DNA from: a bacterium
GTDB taxonomy: Bacteria; Bacillota; Clostridia; Lachnospirales; Lachnospiraceae
Reading direction: 5' to 3'
Length of the DNA: 64,000 nt
NCBI GenBank assembly: GCA_022774325.1
Contig: JALFNN010000083.1
Location: forward strand, 1 to 64,000
Positions within the stretch are counted from its first letter, which is position 1, and each line of letters begins with the position of its first letter. Made by a program: the position numbers and the translations under genes. Below are positions 27,851-35,686 of this stretch, piece by piece. The notes below the pieces were generated by a model that saw nothing but the letters and a program-made list of their open reading frames with translations, searched no databases and was not told where the DNA came from.

Positions 27851-28864
27851 ATGATTATTGTATTAAAACCAAGAACAACAGAAGAAAATATTTTGCGAGT
27901 AGAAAACATGGTGCGCGCGAGAGGGCTCGAGACGCATACAGTCCGTGGTGAAGAGCTTACCATTATCGGATGTATCGGCGATACGGTCCGCGTTGACCCG
28001 CGGCTTTTTGAAGTGGATAAAAGTGTAGAAAAAGTTATGCATGTGCAGGAACCGTATAAACTGGCGAACAGAGCATTTCATCCGGAAGATACGATCGTTG
28101 ATGTTGCAGGTGTTAAGGTCGGCGGAGACCATATGGCGCTGATCGCCGGACCCTGCTCTGTAGAAAGTGAAGAACAGGTGATCGAGATCGCTAAGGCGGC
28201 TAAAGAATCCGGTGCAAATATGCTCCGCGGTGGGGCGTTCAAACCGAGAACCAGTCCATATTCTTTCCAGGGAATGGGACTTGCGGGGCTGGATATCCTT
28301 TGCAAAGCAAGAGAAGTAACCGGCCTTCCAATCGTAACGGAACTGATGTCTGCAGAGTATCTGGATTTATTTGATGAAAAAGTTGATTTGATCCAGATTG
28401 GTGCAAGAAATATGCAGAATTTTGATCTCTTGAAACAGCTTGGTAAAACAAAGAAACCGATTCTTCTGAAGAGAGGGCTGAATGCAACATATGAAGAGTG
28501 GATCATGTCGGCAGAATACATTATGTCATCCGGCAACCCGAACGTAATCCTGTGCGAAAGAGGTGTACGTACATTCGAAAGCTACACCAGAAACACACTG
28601 GATTTACAGGCAATTCCGGTAATCAGACGTTTGAGTCATCTTCCGATCATCGTGGATCCGAGCCACGCAGGCGGAAAATGGTGGCTGGTAGAACCGATGT
28701 CCAAAGCAGCGGTTGCAGCAGGGGCAGATGGTCTTATGATCGAAGTACACAACAATCCGGAGTGTGCGCTCTGCGATGGAGGACAGTCTTTGAAACCGGC
28801 GAAATATGATACCCTGTTGAAAGAGATCCGTCAGATTGCAGAAGTTGTAGGTAAGAAAATGTAA
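27851..28864 (+). CDS. aroF: 3-deoxy-7-phosphoheptulonate (DAHP) synthase
   Basis: First committed step of aromatic synthesis, joining PEP and erythrose 4-phosphate. Residues 1-75 form the ferredoxin-like N-terminal domain of the type I-beta (AroA-I) enzymes, which carries feedback inhibition in Thermotoga. The barrel has ALIAGPCSVESEEQ, MLRGGAFKPRTSPYSFQG, QIGARNMQNFDLLK and PIIVDPSHAGGKWWLVEP. Length 337 residues. GAAAGGAAAAAG lies before the ATG. It is governed by the T-box and is followed by aroB after 18 bases. Confidence 0.95.
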   Translation: MIIVLKPRTTEENILRVENMVRARGLETHTVRGEELTIIGCIGDTVRVDPRLFEVDKSVEKVMHVQEPYKLANRAFHPEDTIVDVAGVKVGGDHMALIAGPCSVESEEQVIEIAKAAKESGANMLRGGAFKPRTSPYSFQGMGLAGLDILCKAREVTGLPIVTELMSAEYLDLFDEKVDLIQIGARNMQNFDLLKQLGKTKKPILLKRGLNATYEEWIMSAEYIMSSGNPNVILCERGVRTFESYTRNTLDLQAIPVIRRLSHLPIIVDPSHAGGKWWLVEPMSKAAVAAGADGLMIEVHNNPECALCDGGQSLKPAKYDTLLKEIRQIAEVVGKKM

Positions 28865-28882
28865 TTGACAGGAGGATAGAAC

Positions 28883-29956
28883 ATGAGTGAACCAGGTATC
28901 AAAATGGTCGTTGATTTAAAAGAACATAGTTATCCGATATATATAGAAAGGGGAATTATGGGTCAGGCTGCCGAACGGATCAAAGAAGTATATCATGGCA
29001 GAAAAGTGATGATTATCTCGGATGACAGTGTGTACGCTTATTATGGAGAGGCAATTAAGAAAGAACTCTCAGGAAGTTTTGAATGCTATGAAACAATCAT
29101 TCCTCATGGCGAACCGTCTAAAAGTTTTCAGACCCTTCCGAGGGTATACAGTTCACTTCTGAAGGCGAAGATTACCAGAACGGATCTGATTGTGGCACTC
29201 GGCGGTGGGGTGACCGGTGATCTGGCAGGATTTGTGGCAGCCACTTTCTTAAGAGGAATTCAATTTGTCCAGATCCCGACTTCCATATTGGCACAGGTGG
29301 ATTCGTCTGTAGGAGGAAAAGTGGCAGTTGATCTTCCGGAGGGAAAGAACCTGGTTGGCGCATTTTACCAGCCGAAAATGGTTCTGATCGATCCGGATGT
29401 ACTGGACACTCTTCCGGAACGCTATGTAACCGATGGAATGGGAGAGGTCATTAAATACGGATGCATCAAGGACGCAGAATTATTTGCAAAACTAGAAGAG
29501 TACGGCTCTTTCGAGAATCTGAAGGCGCATTTAACCGACGTGATCGCGACTTGTGTAAACATTAAAAGAGTGGTCGTGGAAGAAGACGAATTTGACATGG
29601 GAGAACGGATTCTTCTGAATTTTGGGCATACGCTGGCACATACGATTGAGCAGTATTATCACTATGAGAGAGAAAGCCACGGAGAAGCGGTTGCTATCGG
29701 AATGTATCAGATCACCAAGATCGCGGAGGAGAAGGGGCTTACGAAAACGGGGGAGGCCGAGAGAATCAAGAAGGTCCTGAAGGCTTATGGACTTCCGACA
29801 GAAGCGCATCTTCCGCTTCCGGAATTGATCGAGGCAATGAAGCTGGATAAGAAAACAATGGGAAATAAATTGAAGGTCGTGCTGCTTCACGAGATCGGAG
29901 ATGCTTATGCATATCCGACGAGCATAGAATTTTTCGCGGGAGACCGTCAGGTATAA
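28883..29956 (+). CDS. aroB: 3-dehydroquinate synthase
   Basis: Second step of the shikimate pathway; NAD+ and metal dependent. Family motifs: [52 protein letters not shown] and the zinc-binding [13 protein letters not shown]. Length 357 residues. AGGAGG ribosome site. It ends the T-box-controlled unit, directly before a strong terminator. Confidence 0.97.
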   Translation: MSEPGIKMVVDLKEHSYPIYIERGIMGQAAERIKEVYHGRKVMIISDDSVYAYYGEAIKKELSGSFECYETIIPHGEPSKSFQTLPRVYSSLLKAKITRTDLIVALGGGVTGDLAGFVAATFLRGIQFVQIPTSILAQVDSSVGGKVAVDLPEGKNLVGAFYQPKMVLIDPDVLDTLPERYVTDGMGEVIKYGCIKDAELFAKLEEYGSFENLKAHLTDVIATCVNIKRVVVEEDEFDMGERILLNFGHTLAHTIEQYYHYERESHGEAVAIGMYQITKIAEEKGLTKTGEAERIKKVLKAYGLPTEAHLPLPELIEAMKLDKKTMGNKLKVVLLHEIGDAYAYPTSIEFFAGDRQV

Positions 29957-29985
29957 AAAAAGAGTTCCGAAAGGAACTCTTTTTA
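29956..29985. terminator. Bidirectional terminator between aroB and prs
   Basis: Stem AAAGAGTTCC/GGAACTCTTT with loop GAAA, flanked by A and T runs on both sides, so it can serve both convergent genes. Confidence 0.85.
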
Positions 29986-29996
29986 AAATCGTGAAT

Positions 29997-31175
29997 TTAT
30001 TTCTGGTTCACCATGCGCCCCTCAAGAAGATCGTGAATCTTGTCGGTCGGGTTCAGAACGGAGCTGATCGGGATGTCATGATTCAGAGAATCGATGATCA
30101 GTGCGAGGAACTTGCTCATGTCTGCTTTGATAAAGTACGGCTTTGAGTTAAGTTCAGGCGGAAGATACGTCAGGTTGGTCGTGATCAATCCATCCATATA
30201 GCCTTTTTCGTAGTATTTGTCGAATTTTCCGAGACCTTCCGTGAAAAGACCGAAGGTGGTGCAAACATATACACGTGCGGCGCCGCGGTCTTTGAGCTGC
30301 TTGGTTACATCCAACATACTTTCTCCGGATGAGATCATATCATCGACGATGATGACCGTTCTTCCATGAACATCATCCCCGAGAAACTCATGCGCTACAA
30401 TTGGGTTTTTCCCATTTACAACGGTTGAATAATCGCGTCGTTTGTAGAACATTCCCATATCTACACCGAGTACATTGGAAAAGTATACGGCTCTGCCCAT
30501 TGCACCCTCGTCCGGGCTGATGATCATCAGATGCTCCTTGTCGACAGCAAGGTCAGGTACAGCCTTAAGAAGTGCTTTCATAAACTGGTAAGCAGGTGAG
30601 AAGTTGTCGAATCCCTTCAATGCGATTGCGTTCTGGACTCTCGGGTCATGTGCATCGAAGGTGATGATGTTGGAAACGCCCATCTGAACCAGCTCATCCA
30701 GTGCCATGGCACAGTCAAGGGATTCTCTCTTGGTACGCTTGTGCTGCCTGCTCTCATAGAGAAACGGCATGATCACGTTGATGCGGTGTGCTTTACCGGT
30801 ACATGCGGCGATCACACGCTTCAAATCCTGGAAATGATCATCCGGTGACATATGGTTCAGATGTCCGTTCACGGTATAAGTAAGGCTGTAGTTGCAGACA
30901 TCGACCATAATGAATAAGTCTTTTCCGCGGACACTTTCTCCGATGACGGCTTTGGCTTCCCCGGTACCAAAACGCGGACAGTTGTGTTCTGTCAGATACG
31001 TGTCAGCTTCGTAAGAAGAAAAAATCGCAGGATCCAGAAAATCATGAAGAGATTCCTTACGAAAAGAGACAATATAATTGTCTACCTTCTTTGCGAGCGG
31101 CTCGCAGCTCTTTAAAGCGATAATCTTAAGCGGTGCGATCGGCAGCGCTTTTTCCATAAATTCTATATTTGTCAT
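29997..31175 (-). CDS. prs: Ribose-phosphate pyrophosphokinase, atypical long form
   Basis: Should make PRPP from ribose 5-phosphate and ATP. Family elements are FLYESRQHKRTKRES (ATP/ribose loop), FDAHDPRVQN and the PRPP-binding loop VIIVDDMISSGESML. The last differs from the common DDMIDTGGT form, and the protein (392 residues) is longer than classical Prs (about 315). Similar long forms occur in clostridia. AGGAGG 5 bases before the ATG at 31175 outweighs the upstream ATG at 31205. It is transcribed alone. A second standard prs elsewhere in the genome would not be surprising. Confidence 0.85.
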   Translation of the reverse strand: MTNIEFMEKALPIAPLKIIALKSCEPLAKKVDNYIVSFRKESLHDFLDPAIFSSYEADTYLTEHNCPRFGTGEAKAVIGESVRGKDLFIMVDVCNYSLTYTVNGHLNHMSPDDHFQDLKRVIAACTGKAHRINVIMPFLYESRQHKRTKRESLDCAMALDELVQMGVSNIITFDAHDPRVQNAIALKGFDNFSPAYQFMKALLKAVPDLAVDKEHLMIISPDEGAMGRAVYFSNVLGVDMGMFYKRRDYSTVVNGKNPIVAHEFLGDDVHGRTVIIVDDMISSGESMLDVTKQLKDRGAARVYVCTTFGLFTEGLGKFDKYYEKGYMDGLITTNLTYLPPELNSKPYFIKADMSKFLALIIDSLNHDIPISSVLNPTDKIHDLLEGRMVNQK

Positions 31176-31217
31176 ATGTGCCTCCTGTATTCGAATGTCG
31201 CTCATTTCTCCTACTCA

Positions 31218-31246
31218 TTTATACCATTATTTTAGAACTATGGCAA
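31218..31246 (-). promoter_or_regulatory. Promoter of prs
   Basis: Minus-strand TTGCCA, 17-bp spacer, TATAAA, about 43 bases before the start codon. Confidence 0.6.
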
Positions 31247-31263
31247 GAAAGAGCTGTAAAAAA

Positions 31264-31292
31264 TTGCAATTTTCGCGGAAATCTAGTATGAT
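31264..31292 (+). promoter_or_regulatory. Promoter of the DUF512-der transcript
   Basis: TTGCAA, 17-bp spacer, TATGAT, 36 bases before the DUF512 gene and back-to-back with the prs promoter. Confidence 0.65.
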
Positions 31293-31327
31293 AAGAAAGA
31301 ATAGAAAAATGGGGAGCTTTTAATTTT

Positions 31328-32656
31328 ATGAAGCATGAGCATATTATAAAGAGTGTAGAAGAAGGAAGCATTGCCTGGGAAATGGGGATCGAACCGGGAG
31401 ACAGGCTGCTTCAGATTAACGGAAGTATCATAGAAGATGTATTTGATTATCACTATTATACGAACGATGAAGAACTTCTTATTCTGATCCAGAAGGAAAA
31501 TGGAGAGGAATGGGAGCTTGAGATTGAAAAAGATTATGATGAAGATCTGGGAATCGAGTTTGAACAGGGTCTGATGGATGAGTACCGTTCCTGCAGGAAC
31601 AAGTGCATGTTCTGTTTTATCGACCAGATGCCGAAGGGGATGCGGGACACCCTGTATTTTAAAGATGATGATTCCAGACTTTCTTTCCTCCAGGGAAATT
31701 ATATAACGTTGACAAATATGAGCGATCATGATATACAGCGTATCGTGGATTATCATCTGGAACCGATCAATGTTTCGATTCATACAACGAATCCAGAGCT
31801 TCGCTGCAAGATGCTGCATAACCGCTTTGCGGGAGATGCGCTGAAGAAGATTCAGATTTTATACGACGGCGGGATCACGATGAACGGGCAGATCGTATTG
31901 TGCAAAGGGATCAACGACGGAGAAGAGCTGGAGAGAAGTATCCGGGATATGACGAAATGGCTTCCGAATCTTCAGAGCGTATCGGTTGTTCCGGTGGGAC
32001 TTACGAAGTTCCGTGACGGGCTCTATCCGCTGGAGCCGTTTACAAAAGAAGATGCAAAGGAAGTACTTGGCATCATTCACAAGTGGCAGAAAAAGATTTA
32101 TGAAGAATACGGAATACATTTTATCCATGCCGGAGACGAATGGTATTTGCTGGCGGAGGAGGAACTTCCGGAAGAGGAGCGGTATGACGGATATTTACAG
32201 CTGGAGAACGGGGTAGGTATGCTGCGCCTTCTTCTGAATGAATTTGAGGAAGCATATGAGCCGCTTGCAGGTGATGGAAGAGAGATTCATCTGTCCATGG
32301 CGACGGGCAAACTGGCCTATCCGTATCTGAAGGAGATGCTGGAACGGCTGAAGGCGAAGTACCCGAATCTGAATGTGAATCTGTTTGAGATCCGCAATGA
32401 TTTCTTCGGGGAGCGGATCACCGTTGCAGGACTGATCACCGGACAGGATCTGATCGCACAGCTTAAGGGGCAGGATCTGGGAGATGCGCTTCTTCTCCCG
32501 TGCAGTATGTTGCGGAGCGGAGAGGAAGTATTTCTGGATGATGTGACCGTGACGGAATTATCGGATGCTTTACAAGTTCCGATAGATATTGTAAAATCAA
32601 GCGGTCAGGATTTTATAGAAGCAGTATTACAGCAAACGAAAGGGGCAAGATTATGA
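31328..32656 (+). CDS. DUF512 protein: PDZ domain plus radical SAM-like domain
   Basis: Function unknown. Residues 1-75 look like a PDZ domain (VEEGSIAWEMGIEPGDRLLQ). Next comes a cysteine cluster CRNKCMFC (CxxxCxxC, about residue 90), the iron-sulfur signature of radical SAM enzymes, and then the DUF512 region. Length 442 residues. The family is widespread in anaerobic Firmicutes and usually sits just before der. Here the stop codon overlaps the der start by four bases (ATGA), which implies translational coupling and perhaps a role in ribosome assembly or a related step; that last point is only context. Confidence 0.85.
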   Translation: MKHEHIIKSVEEGSIAWEMGIEPGDRLLQINGSIIEDVFDYHYYTNDEELLILIQKENGEEWELEIEKDYDEDLGIEFEQGLMDEYRSCRNKCMFCFIDQMPKGMRDTLYFKDDDSRLSFLQGNYITLTNMSDHDIQRIVDYHLEPINVSIHTTNPELRCKMLHNRFAGDALKKIQILYDGGITMNGQIVLCKGINDGEELERSIRDMTKWLPNLQSVSVVPVGLTKFRDGLYPLEPFTKEDAKEVLGIIHKWQKKIYEEYGIHFIHAGDEWYLLAEEELPEEERYDGYLQLENGVGMLRLLLNEFEEAYEPLAGDGREIHLSMATGKLAYPYLKEMLERLKAKYPNLNVNLFEIRNDFFGERITVAGLITGQDLIAQLKGQDLGDALLLPCSMLRSGEEVFLDDVTVTELSDALQVPIDIVKSSGQDFIEAVLQQTKGARL

Positions 32657-33981
32657 GTAAACCTGTAGTTGCCATTGTGGGGCGTCCGAATGTGGGAAAA
32701 TCAACGCTGTTCAACGCATTGGCAGGAGAGAAGATAGCAATTGTGAAAGATACGCCGGGGGTGACCCGGGATCGTATTTACGCCGAGGTAAACTGGCTGG
32801 ATAAAGATTTTACACTGATTGATACGGGAGGTATTGAACCGGAGAGCAGGGATGTGATCCTTGCCCAGATGCGGGAACAGGCGCAGATTGCGATCGACAC
32901 GGCAGACGTGATCCTGTTCATGACTGATGTGAAGCAGGGATTGGTAGATGCGGATTCGAAGGTGGCAGACATGCTCAGACGGTCGCACAAGCCGGTGATC
33001 CTCGTTGTGAATAAAGTAGATAATTTCCAGAAAATGATGCCGGATGTTTATGAATTCTATAATCTGGGCATCGGTGATCCAATGCCGATTTCAGCGGCAG
33101 AGCGGATCGGAATCGGGGATATGCTGGACAAGGTACTGGAGCATTTCCCGGAAAGAAGCGGGACAGAAGAGGAGGACGAGCGTCCGAGAATCGCGATCGT
33201 AGGAAAGCCGAACGTTGGGAAATCTTCCATTATCAATAAGCTGATCGGGGAAGACCGGGTGATCGTATCGGATATTGCAGGAACGACGCGAGATGCCATC
33301 GATACGGATATTGTGCATAACGGAAGAGAATATGTTTTTATCGACACCGCCGGACTTCGCAGAAAGAATAAGATCAAGGAAGAGCTGGAGCGCTACAGTA
33401 TCATTCGTACTGTGACTGCGGTAGAGAGGGCGGATGTGGTCCTCATTGTGATCGATGCGGTGGAAGGTGTGACTGAACAGGATGCAAAGATTGCAGGAAT
33501 CGCACATGACCGTGGTAAGGGGGTTATCATTGTAGTAAATAAATGGGATGCCATTGAGAAAAATGACAAGACCGTGAAGGAATATGAGCAGAAGATCCGT
33601 ATGGTTCTCTCCTTCATGCCTTATGCAGAAATCATGTATGTCTCAGCCAAAACGGGACAGAGACTTCCGAAACTGTTTGATATGATCGATATGGTCATCG
33701 AAAATCAGACACTCCGTATTGCAACCGGTGTTCTGAATGAGATCATGACTGAGGCCGTTGCGCTTCAGCAGCCCCCGTCAGATAAAGGAAAACGACTGAA
33801 ACTGTATTACATTACCCAGGTCGCTGTAAAGCCGCCGACATTTGTCATCTTTGTAAATGATAAAGAACTGATGCATTTTTCGTATACACGTTATCTGGAA
33901 AACAGAATTCGCGAGGCCTTCGGCTTCAAGGGAACTTCGCTGAAATTCTTTATACGTGAGAGAAAGGAGAAGGATCAGTAG
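32653..33981 (+). CDS. der: Ribosome biogenesis GTPase Der (EngA)
   Basis: Double GTPase needed for 50S subunit maturation. First G domain: GRPNVGKSTLFNAL, then DTPGVTRD and NKVD. Second G domain: GKPNVGKSSIINKL at about residue 183, then DIAGTTRDAID, DTAGLRRKNK and NKWD. A KH-like C-terminal domain follows (from about 355). Length 442 residues, standard. plsY follows with one base between stop and start codons. Confidence 0.98.
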   Translation: MSKPVVAIVGRPNVGKSTLFNALAGEKIAIVKDTPGVTRDRIYAEVNWLDKDFTLIDTGGIEPESRDVILAQMREQAQIAIDTADVILFMTDVKQGLVDADSKVADMLRRSHKPVILVVNKVDNFQKMMPDVYEFYNLGIGDPMPISAAERIGIGDMLDKVLEHFPERSGTEEEDERPRIAIVGKPNVGKSSIINKLIGEDRVIVSDIAGTTRDAIDTDIVHNGREYVFIDTAGLRRKNKIKEELERYSIIRTVTAVERADVVLIVIDAVEGVTEQDAKIAGIAHDRGKGVIIVVNKWDAIEKNDKTVKEYEQKIRMVLSFMPYAEIMYVSAKTGQRLPKLFDMIDMVIENQTLRIATGVLNEIMTEAVALQQPPSDKGKRLKLYYITQVAVKPPTFVIFVNDKELMHFSYTRYLENRIREAFGFKGTSLKFFIRERKEKDQ

Positions 33982-33982
33982 G

Positions 33983-34627
33983 ATGGAACGGCTTATTTGT
34001 TTGGGAATAGGATATGTGTTTGGATTGTTTCAGACTGGATATATTTACGGGAGAATGCATGGAATGGATATCCGCAAGCATGGAAGCGGAAATGCGGGTT
34101 CCACCAATGCACTCAGAACAATGGGTGTTAAGGCAGGCGCGATCACTCTTTTGGGGGATTGTTTTAAATGTGTGATTGCTGTGCTGGTAGTCCGGGGAAT
34201 CTTCGCAAGCCGGTGTCCGGAAATCCTGCCGCTCCTTTCACTGTATGCCGGATTCGGAGCAGTACTTGGGCACAACTATCCGTTTTATCTCGGATTTAAG
34301 GGAGGAAAGGGAATTGCGGCTACGGCTGGTATGATCCTTGCGACGGATCTTAGAATGGCTGCGGTATGTCTTGTGGTTTTTGTGGTGATCGTAGCGGTTA
34401 CAAGATATGTTTCTTTAGGGTCACTTGTAGTTACGGTACTGTTTCTGGCAGGACTTGTGATCTGTGGACAGATGGGGGAGTTTGGAATGGCGCAGAACTA
34501 TCTTTTTGAAATGTATGGGGTAGGGCTGTTGTTTACACTATCAGCTTTCTTCCAGCACAGAGCGAATATTAAGAGACTTCGGGAAGGAACAGAGAATAAA
34601 ATCGGCCTGAAGAAGAAAGAAGCATAG
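33983..34627 (+). CDS. plsY: Acyl-phosphate:glycerol-3-phosphate acyltransferase
   Basis: Integral membrane enzyme that makes lysophosphatidic acid from acyl phosphate and glycerol 3-phosphate. The three PlsY motifs are visible: GSGNAGSTNALRTMG, GHNYPFYLGFKGGKGIA and the C-terminal HRANIKRLREGTE. Several hydrophobic segments occur. Length 214 residues. The ORF extends upstream to an ATG at 33956 within der; the AAGGAGAAGGA site supports 33983. gpsA, which supplies glycerol 3-phosphate, comes next. Confidence 0.95.
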   Translation: MERLICLGIGYVFGLFQTGYIYGRMHGMDIRKHGSGNAGSTNALRTMGVKAGAITLLGDCFKCVIAVLVVRGIFASRCPEILPLLSLYAGFGAVLGHNYPFYLGFKGGKGIAATAGMILATDLRMAAVCLVVFVVIVAVTRYVSLGSLVVTVLFLAGLVICGQMGEFGMAQNYLFEMYGVGLLFTLSAFFQHRANIKRLREGTENKIGLKKKEA

Positions 34628-34648
34628 AAAAAGATTAGGAGAATGACA

Positions 34649-35662
34649 ATGAAGAAGATTGGAATTATGGGTGCAGGAAGCTGGGGAACTGCTCTGGCAA
34701 TTTTACTTTCAAATAATGGACATGATGTGACGGTCTGGTCGATCGACAAAAATGAGGTTGAGATGTTGTCCGAAAAAAGAGAACATACATCCAAACTTCC
34801 GGGAGTTGTGATTCCGGATCATATCGTGTTTACCAATGACATTCAGGATGGAATTCTGGAGAAAGATGTAGTCGTGCTGGCAGTGCCGTCACCGTTTACC
34901 AGAAGTACAGCGCGTTCTATGAAACCATTTGTGAAGGAAGGACAGATTCTTGTTAATGTAGCGAAAGGAATCGAAGAGAGCACACTTATGACCTTAAGTG
35001 AGCAGATTGAAGAAGAAATACCACAGGCAAATGTAGCGGTACTTTCAGGCCCGAGTCATGCAGAAGAAGTTGGACGCAAACTTCCGACGACGGTAGTTGT
35101 GGGCGCAAAGAAAAGAGAGACTGCCGAATATCTGCAGAGCATCTTCATGAGCGAAGTGTTCCGCGTTTATACCAGCCCGGACATTCTGGGCATTGAGCTG
35201 GGCGGTTCGCTGAAAAATGTCATCGCTCTGGCAGCCGGAATTGCGGACGGTCTCGGCTATGGTGATAATACAAAAGCAGCCCTGATCACGCGTGGAATCG
35301 CAGAGATCTCACGGCTTGGAGTGAAAATGGGCGGTAAGATTGAATCATTTACCGGTCTGACCGGAATCGGAGATTTGATCGTGACCTGCGCCAGTGTACA
35401 CAGTCGCAATCGAAAGGCTGGCTATCTGATCGGGCAGGGCAAGACCATGCAGGAAGCGATGGATGAAGTGCAGATGGTTGTAGAAGGCGTTTATTCTGCG
35501 AAGGCAGCGAAGAAACTTGCAGAGAAATATGAGGTCTCCATGCCGATTGTAGAGGAAGTGAACCGCATCTTGTTTGAGGGAAAGAAAGCAGAAGAAGCGG
35601 TACGGGAACTGATGCTGCGTGATGGAAGAATCGAACATCCGGCACTTCCATGGGAAGAATAG
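34649..35662 (+). CDS. gpsA: Glycerol-3-phosphate dehydrogenase [NAD(P)+]
   Basis: Reduces dihydroxyacetone phosphate to glycerol 3-phosphate for phospholipid synthesis. Rossmann loop GIMGAGSWGTALA at the start, conserved VAVLSGPSHAEEVGR, and the active-site lysine region LGGSLKNVIALAAGIADGLG. Length 337 residues. Two ATGs lie two codons apart; AGGAG at 34637-34641 is at normal distance only from 34649. The der-plsY-gpsA order is common in Firmicutes. Confidence 0.96.
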   Translation: MKKIGIMGAGSWGTALAILLSNNGHDVTVWSIDKNEVEMLSEKREHTSKLPGVVIPDHIVFTNDIQDGILEKDVVVLAVPSPFTRSTARSMKPFVKEGQILVNVAKGIEESTLMTLSEQIEEEIPQANVAVLSGPSHAEEVGRKLPTTVVVGAKKRETAEYLQSIFMSEVFRVYTSPDILGIELGGSLKNVIALAAGIADGLGYGDNTKAALITRGIAEISRLGVKMGGKIESFTGLTGIGDLIVTCASVHSRNRKAGYLIGQGKTMQEAMDEVQMVVEGVYSAKAAKKLAEKYEVSMPIVEEVNRILFEGKKAEEAVRELMLRDGRIEHPALPWEE

Positions 35663-35686
35663 AAAAAACGATACTATAGGAGGCGT

